NCBI RefSeq assembly: GCF_002286785.1
Contig: NZ_MUJY01000183.1
Location: 28,014 to 92,013 of the forward strand
Length of the DNA: 64,000 bases
Origin: Pseudomonas sp. PIC25
Lineage (GTDB): Bacteria; Pseudomonadota; Gammaproteobacteria; Pseudomonadales; Pseudomonadaceae
Reading direction: 5' to 3'
Each line of letters begins with the position of its first letter. Within the stretch, counting starts at the first letter, position 1. Of this stretch, positions 56,325 through 64,000 are shown piece by piece. Under the pieces are notes generated by a model, which did not search any database, was not told the DNA's origin, and worked only from the letters and a program-made list of their open reading frames with translations. A program made the translations under genes and the position numbers.

Positions 56325-56855
56325 ATGCGTTTCTTCATCCTGACAGGTCTGCTTGCCTGCCTGTTTCTACCGCCAACGGCCGGGGCGACCAACCGCCACA
56401 AGCTACTGCATCCCGCGGACTCGGTGCATCTCGCGGCGCGCCAGAGCAGCGATGTATTGAGCCGTGCCGTAAACAGTCTCGGTACGCCTTACCGGTGGGG
56501 TGGCACCACGCCCGAGAAAGGCTTCGACTGCAGCGGACTGGTGAAATATGCCTTCAGCGAGATCGATGACGTCGAGCTACCACGCACCTCCAGCGCCATG
56601 GCCAGGTCCGGCGGAAAACAGGTCTCGCGCAACCAACTGCAACCAGGCGATCTGCTGTTCTTCAGGCTGAGAAACCGCCGCATCGATCACGTGGCCATCT
56701 ACCTGGGCGGCAACCGCTTCATCCATGCGCCACGCCGCGGAAAGACCGTGAGCATCGACACCCTGGAGAAGCCCTTCTGGAAGCGTCACTACGTCATGGC
56801 GAAACGCGTACTGCCAGCCATACCGGCGGATGGGCCGGCGCTGACCTCACGCTGA
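56325..56855 (+). CDS. NlpC/P60-family peptidoglycan endopeptidase
   Basis: 176 residues with a Sec signal (FILTGLLACLFLPPTAGA) and one NlpC/P60 domain. Probable catalytic triad Cys69 (GFDCSGLV), His122 (RIDHVAIYL) and His134 (FIHAPRRG). The family cleaves stem peptides of peptidoglycan. It starts just after an AT-rich stretch (ACCTGTTATAAAGTTGCG) that may hold a -10 box. No lipobox is obvious, so the mature protein is soluble in the periplasm. Confidence 0.93.
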   Translation: MRFFILTGLLACLFLPPTAGATNRHKLLHPADSVHLAARQSSDVLSRAVNSLGTPYRWGGTTPEKGFDCSGLVKYAFSEIDDVELPRTSSAMARSGGKQVSRNQLQPGDLLFFRLRNRRIDHVAIYLGGNRFIHAPRRGKTVSIDTLEKPFWKRHYVMAKRVLPAIPADGPALTSR

Positions 56856-56904
56856 CTCGATGATTCCGGCGCCCAACCGATAATGCGCGGGCGCCGTTCG
56901 ACCC

Positions 56905-58050
56905 TCAGCGGAAGCGCCGCCCCGGGTCCTCTTCGCTGACCTCAAGGCTCAAGCCCTGGCTGATGCTGGTCAGGTGGTCGCCGTCCGTCTCCGAACCCAG
57001 CTTGATCATCAGACGCAGGTCGTTGGCCGAATCGGCGTGGGCCAGTGCGTCTTCGTAGGTGATTTCGCCCTGGGTATAGAGCTGATAGAGCGCCTGGTCG
57101 AAGGTCTGCATGCCCTGCTCGGTGGAGCGCTTCATCAACCCCTTGAGCTCATGCACTTCGCCCTTGCGGATCAGGTCGGCGGCCAGCGGGGTATTGATCA
57201 GCACCTCGATCACCGCGCGACGGCCCTTGCCGTCCGGGGTCGGGATCAGTTGCTGGGCGACGATCGCCTTGAGGTTCAGCGAGAGGTCCATCCAGACCTG
57301 CTGCTGACGGTCCGCCGGGAAGAAGTTGATGATGCGGTCCAGCGCCTGGTTCGCGTTGTTGGCGTGCAGGGTTGCCAAGCACAAGTGGCCGGTCTCGGCG
57401 AATGCCACCGCGTAGTCCATGGTCTCGCGGGTACGCACCTCACCGATCAGGATCACGTCGGGCGCCTGACGCAGGGTGTTCTTCAGCGCCACTTCGAAGG
57501 ACTCGGTATCGATGCCGACTTCGCGCTGGGTGACGATGCAGTTCTGGTGCTGGTGGATGTATTCGATCGGGTCTTCGATAGAGATAATGTGGCCGCTGCT
57601 GTTCTTGTTGCGGTAACCGATCATCGCCGCCAGCGAGGTGGACTTACCGGTACCCGTGGCACCGACGAACAGCACCAGACCGCGCTTGGTCATCGCCAGT
57701 TTCTTCAGCACGTCCGGCAGCTTGAGGTCTTCCAGCGTCGGGATGTTGGTCTCGATGCGACGCAACACCATGCCCGCGAGGTTGCGCTGGTAGAAGGCAC
57801 TGACCCGGAAACGACCGATGCCACGTGCGCTGATGGCGAAGTTGCACTCGTGATTCTCGGTGAATTCGCGGCGCTGCTGCTCGTTCATCACCCCATGCAC
57901 GGTTTCCCGGGTCTGCTCTGGGGACATGGGATTCTTGGTCACCGGCATGATCTTGCCGTTCACCTTCATCGACGGCGGCACGCCGGCGGTGATGAAAAGA
58001 TCGGAACCACCCTTTTCCACCATCAGGCGCAGCAGCTTCTCGAATTCCAT
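56905..58050 (-). CDS. pilU: PilU retraction ATPase
   Basis: 381 residues of the PilT/PilU family. Walker A GATGTGKSTSLAAM near residue 131, Asp boxes (SIEDPIEYIH), Walker B-region LIGEVRTRETM, and His box HLCLATLHANNANQ. The C-terminal extension beyond the PilT-like core is typical of PilU. It is an accessory retraction motor that works with PilT. It lies 105 bases downstream of pilT. Confidence 0.96.
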   Translation of the reverse strand: MEFEKLLRLMVEKGGSDLFITAGVPPSMKVNGKIMPVTKNPMSPEQTRETVHGVMNEQQRREFTENHECNFAISARGIGRFRVSAFYQRNLAGMVLRRIETNIPTLEDLKLPDVLKKLAMTKRGLVLFVGATGTGKSTSLAAMIGYRNKNSSGHIISIEDPIEYIHQHQNCIVTQREVGIDTESFEVALKNTLRQAPDVILIGEVRTRETMDYAVAFAETGHLCLATLHANNANQALDRIINFFPADRQQQVWMDLSLNLKAIVAQQLIPTPDGKGRRAVIEVLINTPLAADLIRKGEVHELKGLMKRSTEQGMQTFDQALYQLYTQGEITYEDALAHADSANDLRLMIKLGSETDGDHLTSISQGLSLEVSEEDPGRRFR

Positions 58051-58155
58051 AGGTTTCTCGCCTAGCTGTTTGATTGCTGTTCACCGCAACGCTCTTCCCG
58101 TCGGCTCATTGCCGGCGGGCGCCCTGCGGCGGAGAGGCGGACGCGCCGCCTCCGG

Positions 58156-59190
58156 TCAGAAGTTCTCCGGCGTCTTCGCCTTCTCGCGGGCGGCCTCTCG
58201 GCTGACCAGGCCCTTGGCGACCAGGTTCTTCAGGCACATGTCGAGCGTCTGCATGCCCAGGGAGCCGCCGGTCTGGATCGACGAGTACATCTGCGCGACC
58301 TTGTCTTCGCGGATCAGGTTACGGATCGCCGGGGTACCGATCATGATCTCGTGGGCCGCGACCCGGCCACCGCCGATCTTCTTCAGCAGCGTCTGGGAAA
58401 TCACCGCCTGCAGCGACTCGGAGAGCATCGAGCGAACCATCGACTTTTCCTCGGCGGGGAACACGTCGACCACCCGGTCGATGGTCTTGGCCGCGGAGGT
58501 GGTGTGCAGGGTGCCGAATACCAAGTGACCGGTTTCCGCGGCGGTCAGCGCCAGGCGGATGGTTTCCAGGTCACGCATCTCACCCACCAGGATGATATCC
58601 GGGTCTTCCCGGAGGGCCGAGCGCAGGGCTTCGGAGAAGCCCAGGGTGTCGCGATGCACCTCGCGCTGGTTGACCAGGCACTTCTTCGACTCGTGAACGA
58701 ATTCGATCGGGTCTTCGATGGTCAGGATATGGTGGTACTTGGTGTTGTTCAGGTAGTCGAGCATTGCCGCCAGGGTGGTGGACTTGCCCGAACCGGTGGG
58801 CCCGGTCACCAGTACCAGGCCGCGCGGCACGTCGGTGATCTTCTTGAACACCTCGCCCATGCCCAGGTCTTCCATGCTCAGGACCTTGGAGGGAATGGTC
58901 CGGAACACCGCGCCCGCGCCACGGTTCTGATTGAAGGCGTTGACCCGGAAACGCGCCACGCCGGGGACTTCGAAGGAGAAGTCGGTCTCCAGGAACTCCT
59001 CGTAATCCTTGCGCTGCTTGTCGTTCATGATGTCGTAGATCAGCGCGTGAACCTGCTTGTGATCCATGGCGGGCAGGTTGATCCGGCGCACATCGCCGTC
59101 GACGCGGATCATCGGCGGCAGACCGGCAGAGAGATGCAGGTCCGAAGCGCCTTGCTTGGCGCTGAAGGCAAGCAACTCGGTGATATCCAT
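58156..59190 (-). CDS. pilT: PilT twitching-motility retraction ATPase
   Basis: 344 residues, normal for PilT. Walker A GPTGSGKSTTLAAM near residue 132, Asp box TIEDPIEFVH, Walker B LVGEMRDLETI and His box GHLVFGTLHTTSAAK, with the AIRNLIRE motif at the C terminus, which is required for retraction. It hydrolyses ATP to depolymerise the pilus. Divergent from yggS with 71 bases between start codons. Confidence 0.98.
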   Translation of the reverse strand: MDITELLAFSAKQGASDLHLSAGLPPMIRVDGDVRRINLPAMDHKQVHALIYDIMNDKQRKDYEEFLETDFSFEVPGVARFRVNAFNQNRGAGAVFRTIPSKVLSMEDLGMGEVFKKITDVPRGLVLVTGPTGSGKSTTLAAMLDYLNNTKYHHILTIEDPIEFVHESKKCLVNQREVHRDTLGFSEALRSALREDPDIILVGEMRDLETIRLALTAAETGHLVFGTLHTTSAAKTIDRVVDVFPAEEKSMVRSMLSESLQAVISQTLLKKIGGGRVAAHEIMIGTPAIRNLIREDKVAQMYSSIQTGGSLGMQTLDMCLKNLVAKGLVSREAAREKAKTPENF

Positions 59191-59261
59191 TGGGACTCCC
59201 CAAAAACAGGCAAGCAGGTAGAATGCCGAACCCAGACGGGCTGGCCGCTAGAGCGCAGGTA

Positions 59262-59963
59262 ATGTCCACGATAGCAAAGAATATTGCAAAGGTCGGAGCT
59301 CGCATCCGTGAGGCGGCGCAAGCCTCGCAGCGTGATTTTTCGACTATCGGTCTGCTCGCCGTGAGCAAGACCAAGCCCGCCGATGCCATCCGCGAAGCCT
59401 ACGCCGCGGGTTTGCGCGATTTCGGCGAGAACTACCTGCAGGAAGCTCTGACCAAGCAGCAGGAACTCACCGATCTCGATCTCTGCTGGCACTTTATAGG
59501 TCCCATCCAGTCGAACAAGACCCGGGCCATCGCCGAACATTTCTCCTGGGTACACTCCGTGGATCGCCTGAAGATCGCCCAGCGCCTGTCCGAACAGCGA
59601 CCAGCGCAGTTGCCCCCGCTCAACGTCTGCCTGCAAGTGAACGTCAGCGGAGAAGCCAGCAAGTCCGGCTGCGCTCCCGAAGAACTGCCAGCCCTCGCTA
59701 ACGCCGTCGTGCGCCTGCCGCGACTCAGGCTGCGCGGCCTGATGGCGATTCCCGAGCCCACCGACGACACGGCCGCCCAGCATGCCGCCTTTGCCCGCCT
59801 GCGAGAACTGCAACAGGCCTTGAATATGCCGCTGGACACCCTATCCATGGGAATGAGCCACGATCTCGAGGCCGCCATCGCCGAAGGCGCGACCTGGGTC
59901 CGCATCGGCACCGCACTCTTCGGCGAGCGCGACTACGGCCGCGCCCAGCCACAGAATCCATAA
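59262..59963 (+). CDS. yggS: YggS-type PLP-binding protein
   Basis: 233 residues, alanine-racemase-like fold I barrel. PLP lysine is Lys36 in LLAVSKTKPADAI; RDFGENYLQE, HFIGPIQSNK, VHSVDRLKIA and MGMSHDLEAAIAEG complete the family signature. It maintains PLP homeostasis. The start at 59262 was chosen over an earlier in-frame Met (59190) that overlaps the pilT start. It forms a run with proC, yggT and yggU. Confidence 0.94.
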   Translation: MSTIAKNIAKVGARIREAAQASQRDFSTIGLLAVSKTKPADAIREAYAAGLRDFGENYLQEALTKQQELTDLDLCWHFIGPIQSNKTRAIAEHFSWVHSVDRLKIAQRLSEQRPAQLPPLNVCLQVNVSGEASKSGCAPEELPALANAVVRLPRLRLRGLMAIPEPTDDTAAQHAAFARLRELQQALNMPLDTLSMGMSHDLEAAIAEGATWVRIGTALFGERDYGRAQPQNP

Positions 59964-59977
59964 AAGGAAGCCTTTAT

Positions 59978-60799
59978 ATGAGCACACCCCGCATTGCCTT
60001 CGTTGGCGCCGGCAACATGGCTGCCAGCCTGATCGGCGGCCTGCGTGCCCAGGGCGTCGACGCGGCCCTGCTGCGCGCCAGCGATCCGGGCGCCGAACAA
60101 CGCGCACGCATTTCCGCCGAACACGGGATCGAGGTATTCGCCGATAACGCCGACGCCGTGAGCGGAGCCGATGTGGTGGTACTGTCGATCAAGCCGCAGG
60201 TCATGAAAACCGTCTGCCAGACCCTGGCGCCGAGCCTGCGCGACGGCCAACTGATCGTCTCCATCGCCGCCGGCATCACTTGCGCCAGCCTGGAAAACTG
60301 GCTGGGCAACGATCGCTCCATCGTGCGCTGCATGCCGAACACCCCCGCCCTGTTGCGAGAAGGCGCCAGCGGCCTGTACGCCAACGCCAATGTGTCCGCC
60401 GAACAACGCGCACAGGCCGAGCAATTGCTCTCGGCGGTCGGACTGGCGCTGTGGCTGGACGAGGAACACCTGATCGACGCGGTTACCGCCGTTTCCGGCA
60501 GCGGTCCCGCCTATTTCTTCCTGCTGGTCGAAGCCATGATCGCCGCCGGCGAAAAACTCGGCCTGCCGCGCGAAACCGCCGCCCGCCTGACCCAGCAGAC
60601 CGCCCTCGGCGCCGCACGCATGGTGATCGGCAGCGACGTGGACGCCGCCGAACTGCGCCGTCGGGTGACCTCGCCGGCCGGCACCACCGAAGCGGCGATC
60701 AAGACGTTCCAGGCTGGCGGCTTCGAAACCCTGGTCGAGCAGGCGCTTGACGCCGCCGCACGCCGCTCCGCCGAGCTGGCCGAACAACTGGGTCAATAG
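59978..60799 (+). CDS. proC: Pyrroline-5-carboxylate reductase
   Basis: 273 residues. Rossmann motif IAFVGAGNMAASLIGGL at the N terminus, VVLSIKPQVMKTV, RCMPNTPALLREGASG and the C-terminal AVSGSGPAYFF and VTSPAGTTEAAI. It reduces pyrroline-5-carboxylate to proline with NAD(P)H. 14 bases after yggS. Confidence 0.97.
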   Translation: MSTPRIAFVGAGNMAASLIGGLRAQGVDAALLRASDPGAEQRARISAEHGIEVFADNADAVSGADVVVLSIKPQVMKTVCQTLAPSLRDGQLIVSIAAGITCASLENWLGNDRSIVRCMPNTPALLREGASGLYANANVSAEQRAQAEQLLSAVGLALWLDEEHLIDAVTAVSGSGPAYFFLLVEAMIAAGEKLGLPRETAARLTQQTALGAARMVIGSDVDAAELRRRVTSPAGTTEAAIKTFQAGGFETLVEQALDAAARRSAELAEQLGQ

Positions 60800-60808
60800 G
60801 AGCCTCGC

Positions 60809-61402
60809 ATGTCCGGATTCGCCGAAGCCCTCATCTATGTCATCCAGACGCTGGGCAGCCTGTATCTGCTGATCGTCCTGCTACGCTTCATCCTGCAACT
60901 GGTCCGCGCCGATTTCTACAATCCGCTGAGCCAGTTCATTGTCCGCGCCACCCAGCCGTTGCTGCGTCCGATGCGGCGGGTGATTCCCAGTTTCGCGGGG
61001 CTCGACCTGTCGTCGCTGCTGCTGGCGGTACTGGTCCAACTGCTGCTGATGGTCGTCACCCTGGTTCTGATGGGCTACGGCGTGGGCGGCTACCTGCTGC
61101 AATTGCTGGTCTGGTCGATCATCGCGGTCACCTCGCTGTTCCTCAAGGTGTTCTTCTTCGCTCTGATCGTCAGCGTCATCCTGTCCTGGGTCGCGCCCGG
61201 CAGCTACAACCCGGCCGCCCAACTGGTGAACCAGATCTGCGAACCCCTGCTGGCGCCGTTCCGCCGCATATTGCCCAACCTCGGCGGCCTGGATATCTCG
61301 CCGATCTTCGCCTTTATCGCGATCAACCTCATCGACCGCTTCGTGCTGGGGAACCTCGCGGTGATGACCGGCATGCCGAGAATCCTCAGCCCATTCCTCT
61401 GA
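60809..61402 (+). CDS. YggT-family inner-membrane protein
   Basis: 197 residues with two repeated YggT units, each with two hydrophobic helices (IQTLGSLYLLIVLLRFILQL; LQLLVWSIIAVTSLFLKVFFFAL). The second half contains VSVILSWVAPGSYNPAAQ and QICEPLLAPFRRILP, the conserved motif, as the first half contains FIVRATQPLLRPMRRVIP. It may act in osmotic or cell-envelope processes. The stop overlaps yggU (TGATG). Confidence 0.94.
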   Translation: MSGFAEALIYVIQTLGSLYLLIVLLRFILQLVRADFYNPLSQFIVRATQPLLRPMRRVIPSFAGLDLSSLLLAVLVQLLLMVVTLVLMGYGVGGYLLQLLVWSIIAVTSLFLKVFFFALIVSVILSWVAPGSYNPAAQLVNQICEPLLAPFRRILPNLGGLDISPIFAFIAINLIDRFVLGNLAVMTGMPRILSPFL

Positions 61403-61698
61403 TGAGCTATTTCCGCTGGGATGGCGAGGACTTGGTCCTCGACTGCCACCTGCAGCCCAAGGCGAGCCGCGACGAATTCGCCGGGCTGCACGGTGAGCGC
61501 CTGAAAATCCGCCTCACCGCCCCGCCGGTGGAAGGCAAGGCCAACGCCCACTTGCTGGCCTTCCTCGGCGCGGCCTTTGGTGTCGCCAAGAGCCAGGTCC
61601 GCCTGGAGAGCGGCGAACTGAACCGGCAGAAGCGCGTGCGCATCCTGTCGCCGAAGCAACTGCCCGACCTGCCCGGACTGACCACTCGTTCCCCTTGA
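61402..61698 (+). CDS. DUF167/YggU-family protein
   Basis: 98 residues of the DUF167 family (LDCHLQPKASRDEFAGLHGE, KIRLTAPPVEGKANAHLLAF, LGAAFGVAKSQVRLESGE). Small soluble fold, function unknown. It is coupled to yggT by the one-base overlap of TGATG. In PAO1 this gene precedes metX; here the dynamin-like gene comes next. Confidence 0.93.
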   Translation: MSYFRWDGEDLVLDCHLQPKASRDEFAGLHGERLKIRLTAPPVEGKANAHLLAFLGAAFGVAKSQVRLESGELNRQKRVRILSPKQLPDLPGLTTRSP

Positions 61699-61731
61699 CC
61701 AACCATAAGGCGGGACTGTGATGTATCCGAA

Positions 61732-61759
61732 TTGACGCAAAACGCATCCATCGCATAAT
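61732..61759 (+). promoter_or_regulatory. Candidate sigma-70 promoter upstream of the dynamin-like gene
   Basis: TTGACG, 16-base spacer, CATAAT, about 140 bases before the ATG at 61899. The long leader between them contains no obvious structured RNA. Confidence 0.5.
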
Positions 61760-61898
61760 TGCCGGCACGTCAGAAGTGGCTTTTCGCCTCTTCATCGTTG
61801 CCCTTCAAGACAAGGCGACATGCCTCATGTCGCTGGCGACACCCTTTGGACGATACCCATAACCACCCGCGGGATGCGCAGCGAGAGGAAAGAATCGG

Positions 61899-63887
61899 AT
61901 GAGCATGGAACGTCTTGGCCAGCAGGTCGACGCCTACGTCGGCTGGAAACGCGAGCTCATGCGGGAGATCACCCGCTACCGCAGTTGGTTGGCGAACAAC
62001 CGGCTCAGTTCCGATGCGGTGGAGGCCAAGCTCGAACGGGCCCTGCGTCTGCTGCGTACGGACCACATCACCCTGGCCTTCATCGGTGAGTTCTCCCGCG
62101 GCAAGACCGAGCTGATCAACAGCCTGTTCTTCTCCGGCTATGGCCAGCGCATGCTGCCGTCACAGGCCGGGCGCACCACCATGTGCCCCACCGAACTCCT
62201 GTTCGACCCGCGCTCCGAGCGCTCTTATATCCGCCTGCTGCCGATCGAGACGCGCGTCTCCGACGCCAGCATGGCGCAGTTCAAGCGTATTCCCCGGCAT
62301 TGGGTGAACATCCCGCTCGACCCCAGCGACCCGGACAACATGGTCCAGGCCTTCGCCCAGGTCGCCAAGACCAAGCCAATGGCAGTGGAGCAGGCGATCC
62401 AGCTCGGCTTCCATCCGGACATGCTGGAGAGCGCCGGCAAACCGGGCCAGGTGCTAGTGCCGGCCTGGCGACACGCCATCGTCAACTTCGACCATCCGCT
62501 GCTGCGCCAGGGCCTGCGCATTCTCGATACCCCCGGCCTGAATGCCCTGGGCAGCGAGCCCGAGCTGACCCTGTCGATGCTGCCCGCCGCCCAGGCGATC
62601 ATCTTCCTGCTGGCCGCCGACACCGGCGTCACGGCCAGCGACATGGCGATCTGGCAGCAACACATCCGCCAGCTCGACGAGGACACCCAGACCAGCCTGT
62701 TCGCCGTCCTGAACAAGATCGACGTGCTCTGGGACGATCTGGCCGGCGAAGCCTTCGTGCAGAACGCCATCCAGCAGGTTCAGGCCACCACCGCCCAGCA
62801 GCTCGGCATCGCCCCCGAGGATGTCCTGCCGCTGTCGGCCAAGCAGGCGTTGCTGGCCAAGGTCCGCCGCGACCCGGCGCTGCTCGAGCGCAGCCAGATG
62901 GCCATGCTCGAGCACCTGCTCTGCGAACGCATCGTCGCGCAGAAGGAGCGGCTGCTCGAGGAACAGGTGGTCCGTCAGGTGCTCAACCTGCTGCAAAACA
63001 GCCAGCACGTGCTCAACCTGCGCCTGGAGAAGGTCCGCGAGCAGCGCAATCTGCTCGACAACCAGCGCCAGGACAACGGCCAGCTGCTGTTCGAACTGAC
63101 CGCCCGGACCAAGGACGACCACAGCTTGCACCACAAGCGATTGCTCGGCCTGAAGACCAACCAGCGGCTGCTCAAGCGCCAGGGCGACCTGCTGCGCGCC
63201 GCGGTACGCAGCGAACGTCTGGAAAACCACCTGCGCAAGGTCCGGCGGAACCTGACCGGAAGCTGGACGACGCTCGGCATCAACCAGGCGATCCTGCATT
63301 TCTTCCGTTCGGTGGAAGCCGACCTGCACACCCTCGAACACGAGGCCGAGATGGCCAACAAGATGGTCGCTGCCATCTACCGCCGGCACAACGAGGAAAA
63401 CCCGCTGCACGGTATCGACGCGCCGCAGTTCGATGTGCGGCGCTACCTGCGCGAGCTAAAGCACCTAGAGGCCAAGGCCGACCAGTTCCGTCTGCATGTG
63501 AAGACCCTACTCACCGAGCAGCGCGCCCTGACCCGCCGCTTCTTCGCCACCCTGGTGCAGGAAGTCATGGGCCTGCACCAACGCCTGCGCTTGGCTGCCG
63601 GGCAGTGGGCCAACGATGCGTTGATGCCGCTGATGCAGCACACCCTGGAGCACAAGCAACTGCTCGAGGCCCACATGCTGCAGCTCAAGTCGCTGGCCCA
63701 GGACACCCAGCAGGCGCAAAAGCGCAGCCAATTGCTGGCCCGCTACGCCAGCGACCTGGAACAGCAACTGGCCCAGGCCAACGAAATGCTGCGCGTCCTG
63801 CGCCGGCCGGCGCCGATCCAGCGTCAGGGCAAGGTGGTCAGCCTGCATCCGGCCGCCTGGCAGGCAACCGCCGTCGACCAGGCCTGA
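61899..63887 (+). CDS. Bacterial dynamin-like GTPase
   Basis: 662 residues. GTPase motifs: G1 GEFSRGKT (63-70), G2 Thr93/94 region (GRTTMCP), G3 DTPG (210-213) and G4 NKID (272-275). The rest is mainly helical with coiled-coil-like segments (LRLEKVREQRNLLDNQRQ; SDLEQQLAQANEMLR), as expected for the neck and trunk of dynamins. No transmembrane segment or paddle-like hydrophobic tip is obvious. Bacterial dynamins remodel membranes or defend against phage in other lineages, but there is no second dynamin gene or nuclease here. The start at 61899 follows GAGGAAAG by about 7 bases. Confidence 0.87.
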   Translation: MSMERLGQQVDAYVGWKRELMREITRYRSWLANNRLSSDAVEAKLERALRLLRTDHITLAFIGEFSRGKTELINSLFFSGYGQRMLPSQAGRTTMCPTELLFDPRSERSYIRLLPIETRVSDASMAQFKRIPRHWVNIPLDPSDPDNMVQAFAQVAKTKPMAVEQAIQLGFHPDMLESAGKPGQVLVPAWRHAIVNFDHPLLRQGLRILDTPGLNALGSEPELTLSMLPAAQAIIFLLAADTGVTASDMAIWQQHIRQLDEDTQTSLFAVLNKIDVLWDDLAGEAFVQNAIQQVQATTAQQLGIAPEDVLPLSAKQALLAKVRRDPALLERSQMAMLEHLLCERIVAQKERLLEEQVVRQVLNLLQNSQHVLNLRLEKVREQRNLLDNQRQDNGQLLFELTARTKDDHSLHHKRLLGLKTNQRLLKRQGDLLRAAVRSERLENHLRKVRRNLTGSWTTLGINQAILHFFRSVEADLHTLEHEAEMANKMVAAIYRRHNEENPLHGIDAPQFDVRRYLRELKHLEAKADQFRLHVKTLLTEQRALTRRFFATLVQEVMGLHQRLRLAAGQWANDALMPLMQHTLEHKQLLEAHMLQLKSLAQDTQQAQKRSQLLARYASDLEQQLAQANEMLRVLRRPAPIQRQGKVVSLHPAAWQATAVDQA

Positions 63888-63891
63888 TGCG

Positions 63892-63920
63892 GCGGTTCCG
63901 CACCCGTTGCGGAACCGCCC
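63892..63920 (+). terminator. Hairpin after the dynamin-like gene
   Basis: Perfect 12-base arms GGCGGTTCCGCA and TGCGGAACCGCC around a 5-base loop, starting 5 bases after the stop codon. The following tract is C-rich then CTTTC rather than T-rich, so termination may rely on other factors. Confidence 0.7.
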
Positions 63921-64000
63921 CCCCCTCCTCTTTCAGCGCGCCGGACAACCCGCTTCGGTTAAGGGTGAATTTCCGCGCGCTTCCCATTAGACTTTTGCGC

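Noticed and set aside
61899..63887. Dynamin-like gene as part of a phage-defence island
   Set aside because: The neighbours are housekeeping genes (proC, yggT, yggU), with no nuclease, partner dynamin or mobile element. Kept as a question only.

Overview
The window is a GC-rich chromosomal segment from a Pseudomonas, most likely of the P. aeruginosa lineage. The basis is gene content and order. It holds the complete Pil-Chp twitching chemosensory cluster (pilGHIJK-chpABC), pilT/pilU, tonB3-algH-ruvX-pyrR-pyrB-pyrC', metK preceded by an ArsR-methyltransferase fusion, a tktA-epd-pgk-fda glycolytic cluster and metF-sahH. These are PAO1-like blocks in a rearranged order, with a few species-specific gains and losses. 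No rRNA, tRNA, CRISPR array, transposase, integrase or prophage gene was seen, so this is core chromosome with small accessory insertions.

Layout. 1-4.4 kb: the C-terminal part of a secreted M28 aminopeptidase, a GFA/CENP-V zinc protein, a YgjP-type metallopeptidase and a chemoreceptor. 4.7-7.4 kb: three tandem family PL7 alginate-lyase genes without signal peptides, in an AT-richer setting. 7.5-13.8 kb (minus strand): tktA, epd, pgk, three small lipoproteins and fda. 13.9-16.5 kb: an accessory cluster of a LysR regulator divergent from a clavaminate-synthase-like 2-oxoglutarate oxygenase overlapping a LysE exporter. 16.6-18.8 kb: ArsR-methyltransferase and metK. 18.9-21.6 kb: a haem lipoprotein, a McpN-like nitrate chemoreceptor candidate and a small secreted protein. 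21.9-28.7 kb: a Na+/H+ antiporter, SAH-riboswitch-controlled sahH, metF, and two exported proteins of unknown function. 28.9-36.1 kb: rhlE2, a YceI protein with cytochrome b561, a flavin amine oxidase, bioA and rsmE. 36.1-49.5 kb (minus): the Pil-Chp operon. 49.7-55.6 kb: gshB, tonB3, algH, ruvX, pyrR, pyrB and pyrC'. 55.7-64 kb: a TM2 protein, an NlpC/P60 hydrolase, pilU, pilT, yggS-proC-yggT-yggU and a dynamin-like GTPase.

How the genes work together. metK, sahH and metF form most of the activated-methyl cycle and show two visible control devices: an SAH riboswitch before sahH, and a palindrome plus a very short-leader promoter before the ArsR-methyltransferase/metK pair. pilG to chpC form the chemosensory pathway that controls type IV pilus motors, and the retraction ATPases PilT and PilU lie 7-10 kb away. 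The least explained unit is the LysR / oxygenase / LysE cluster. I infer that it hydroxylates a free amino acid and exports the product. Comparisons with PAO1 are from memory of its gene order, not from an alignment.
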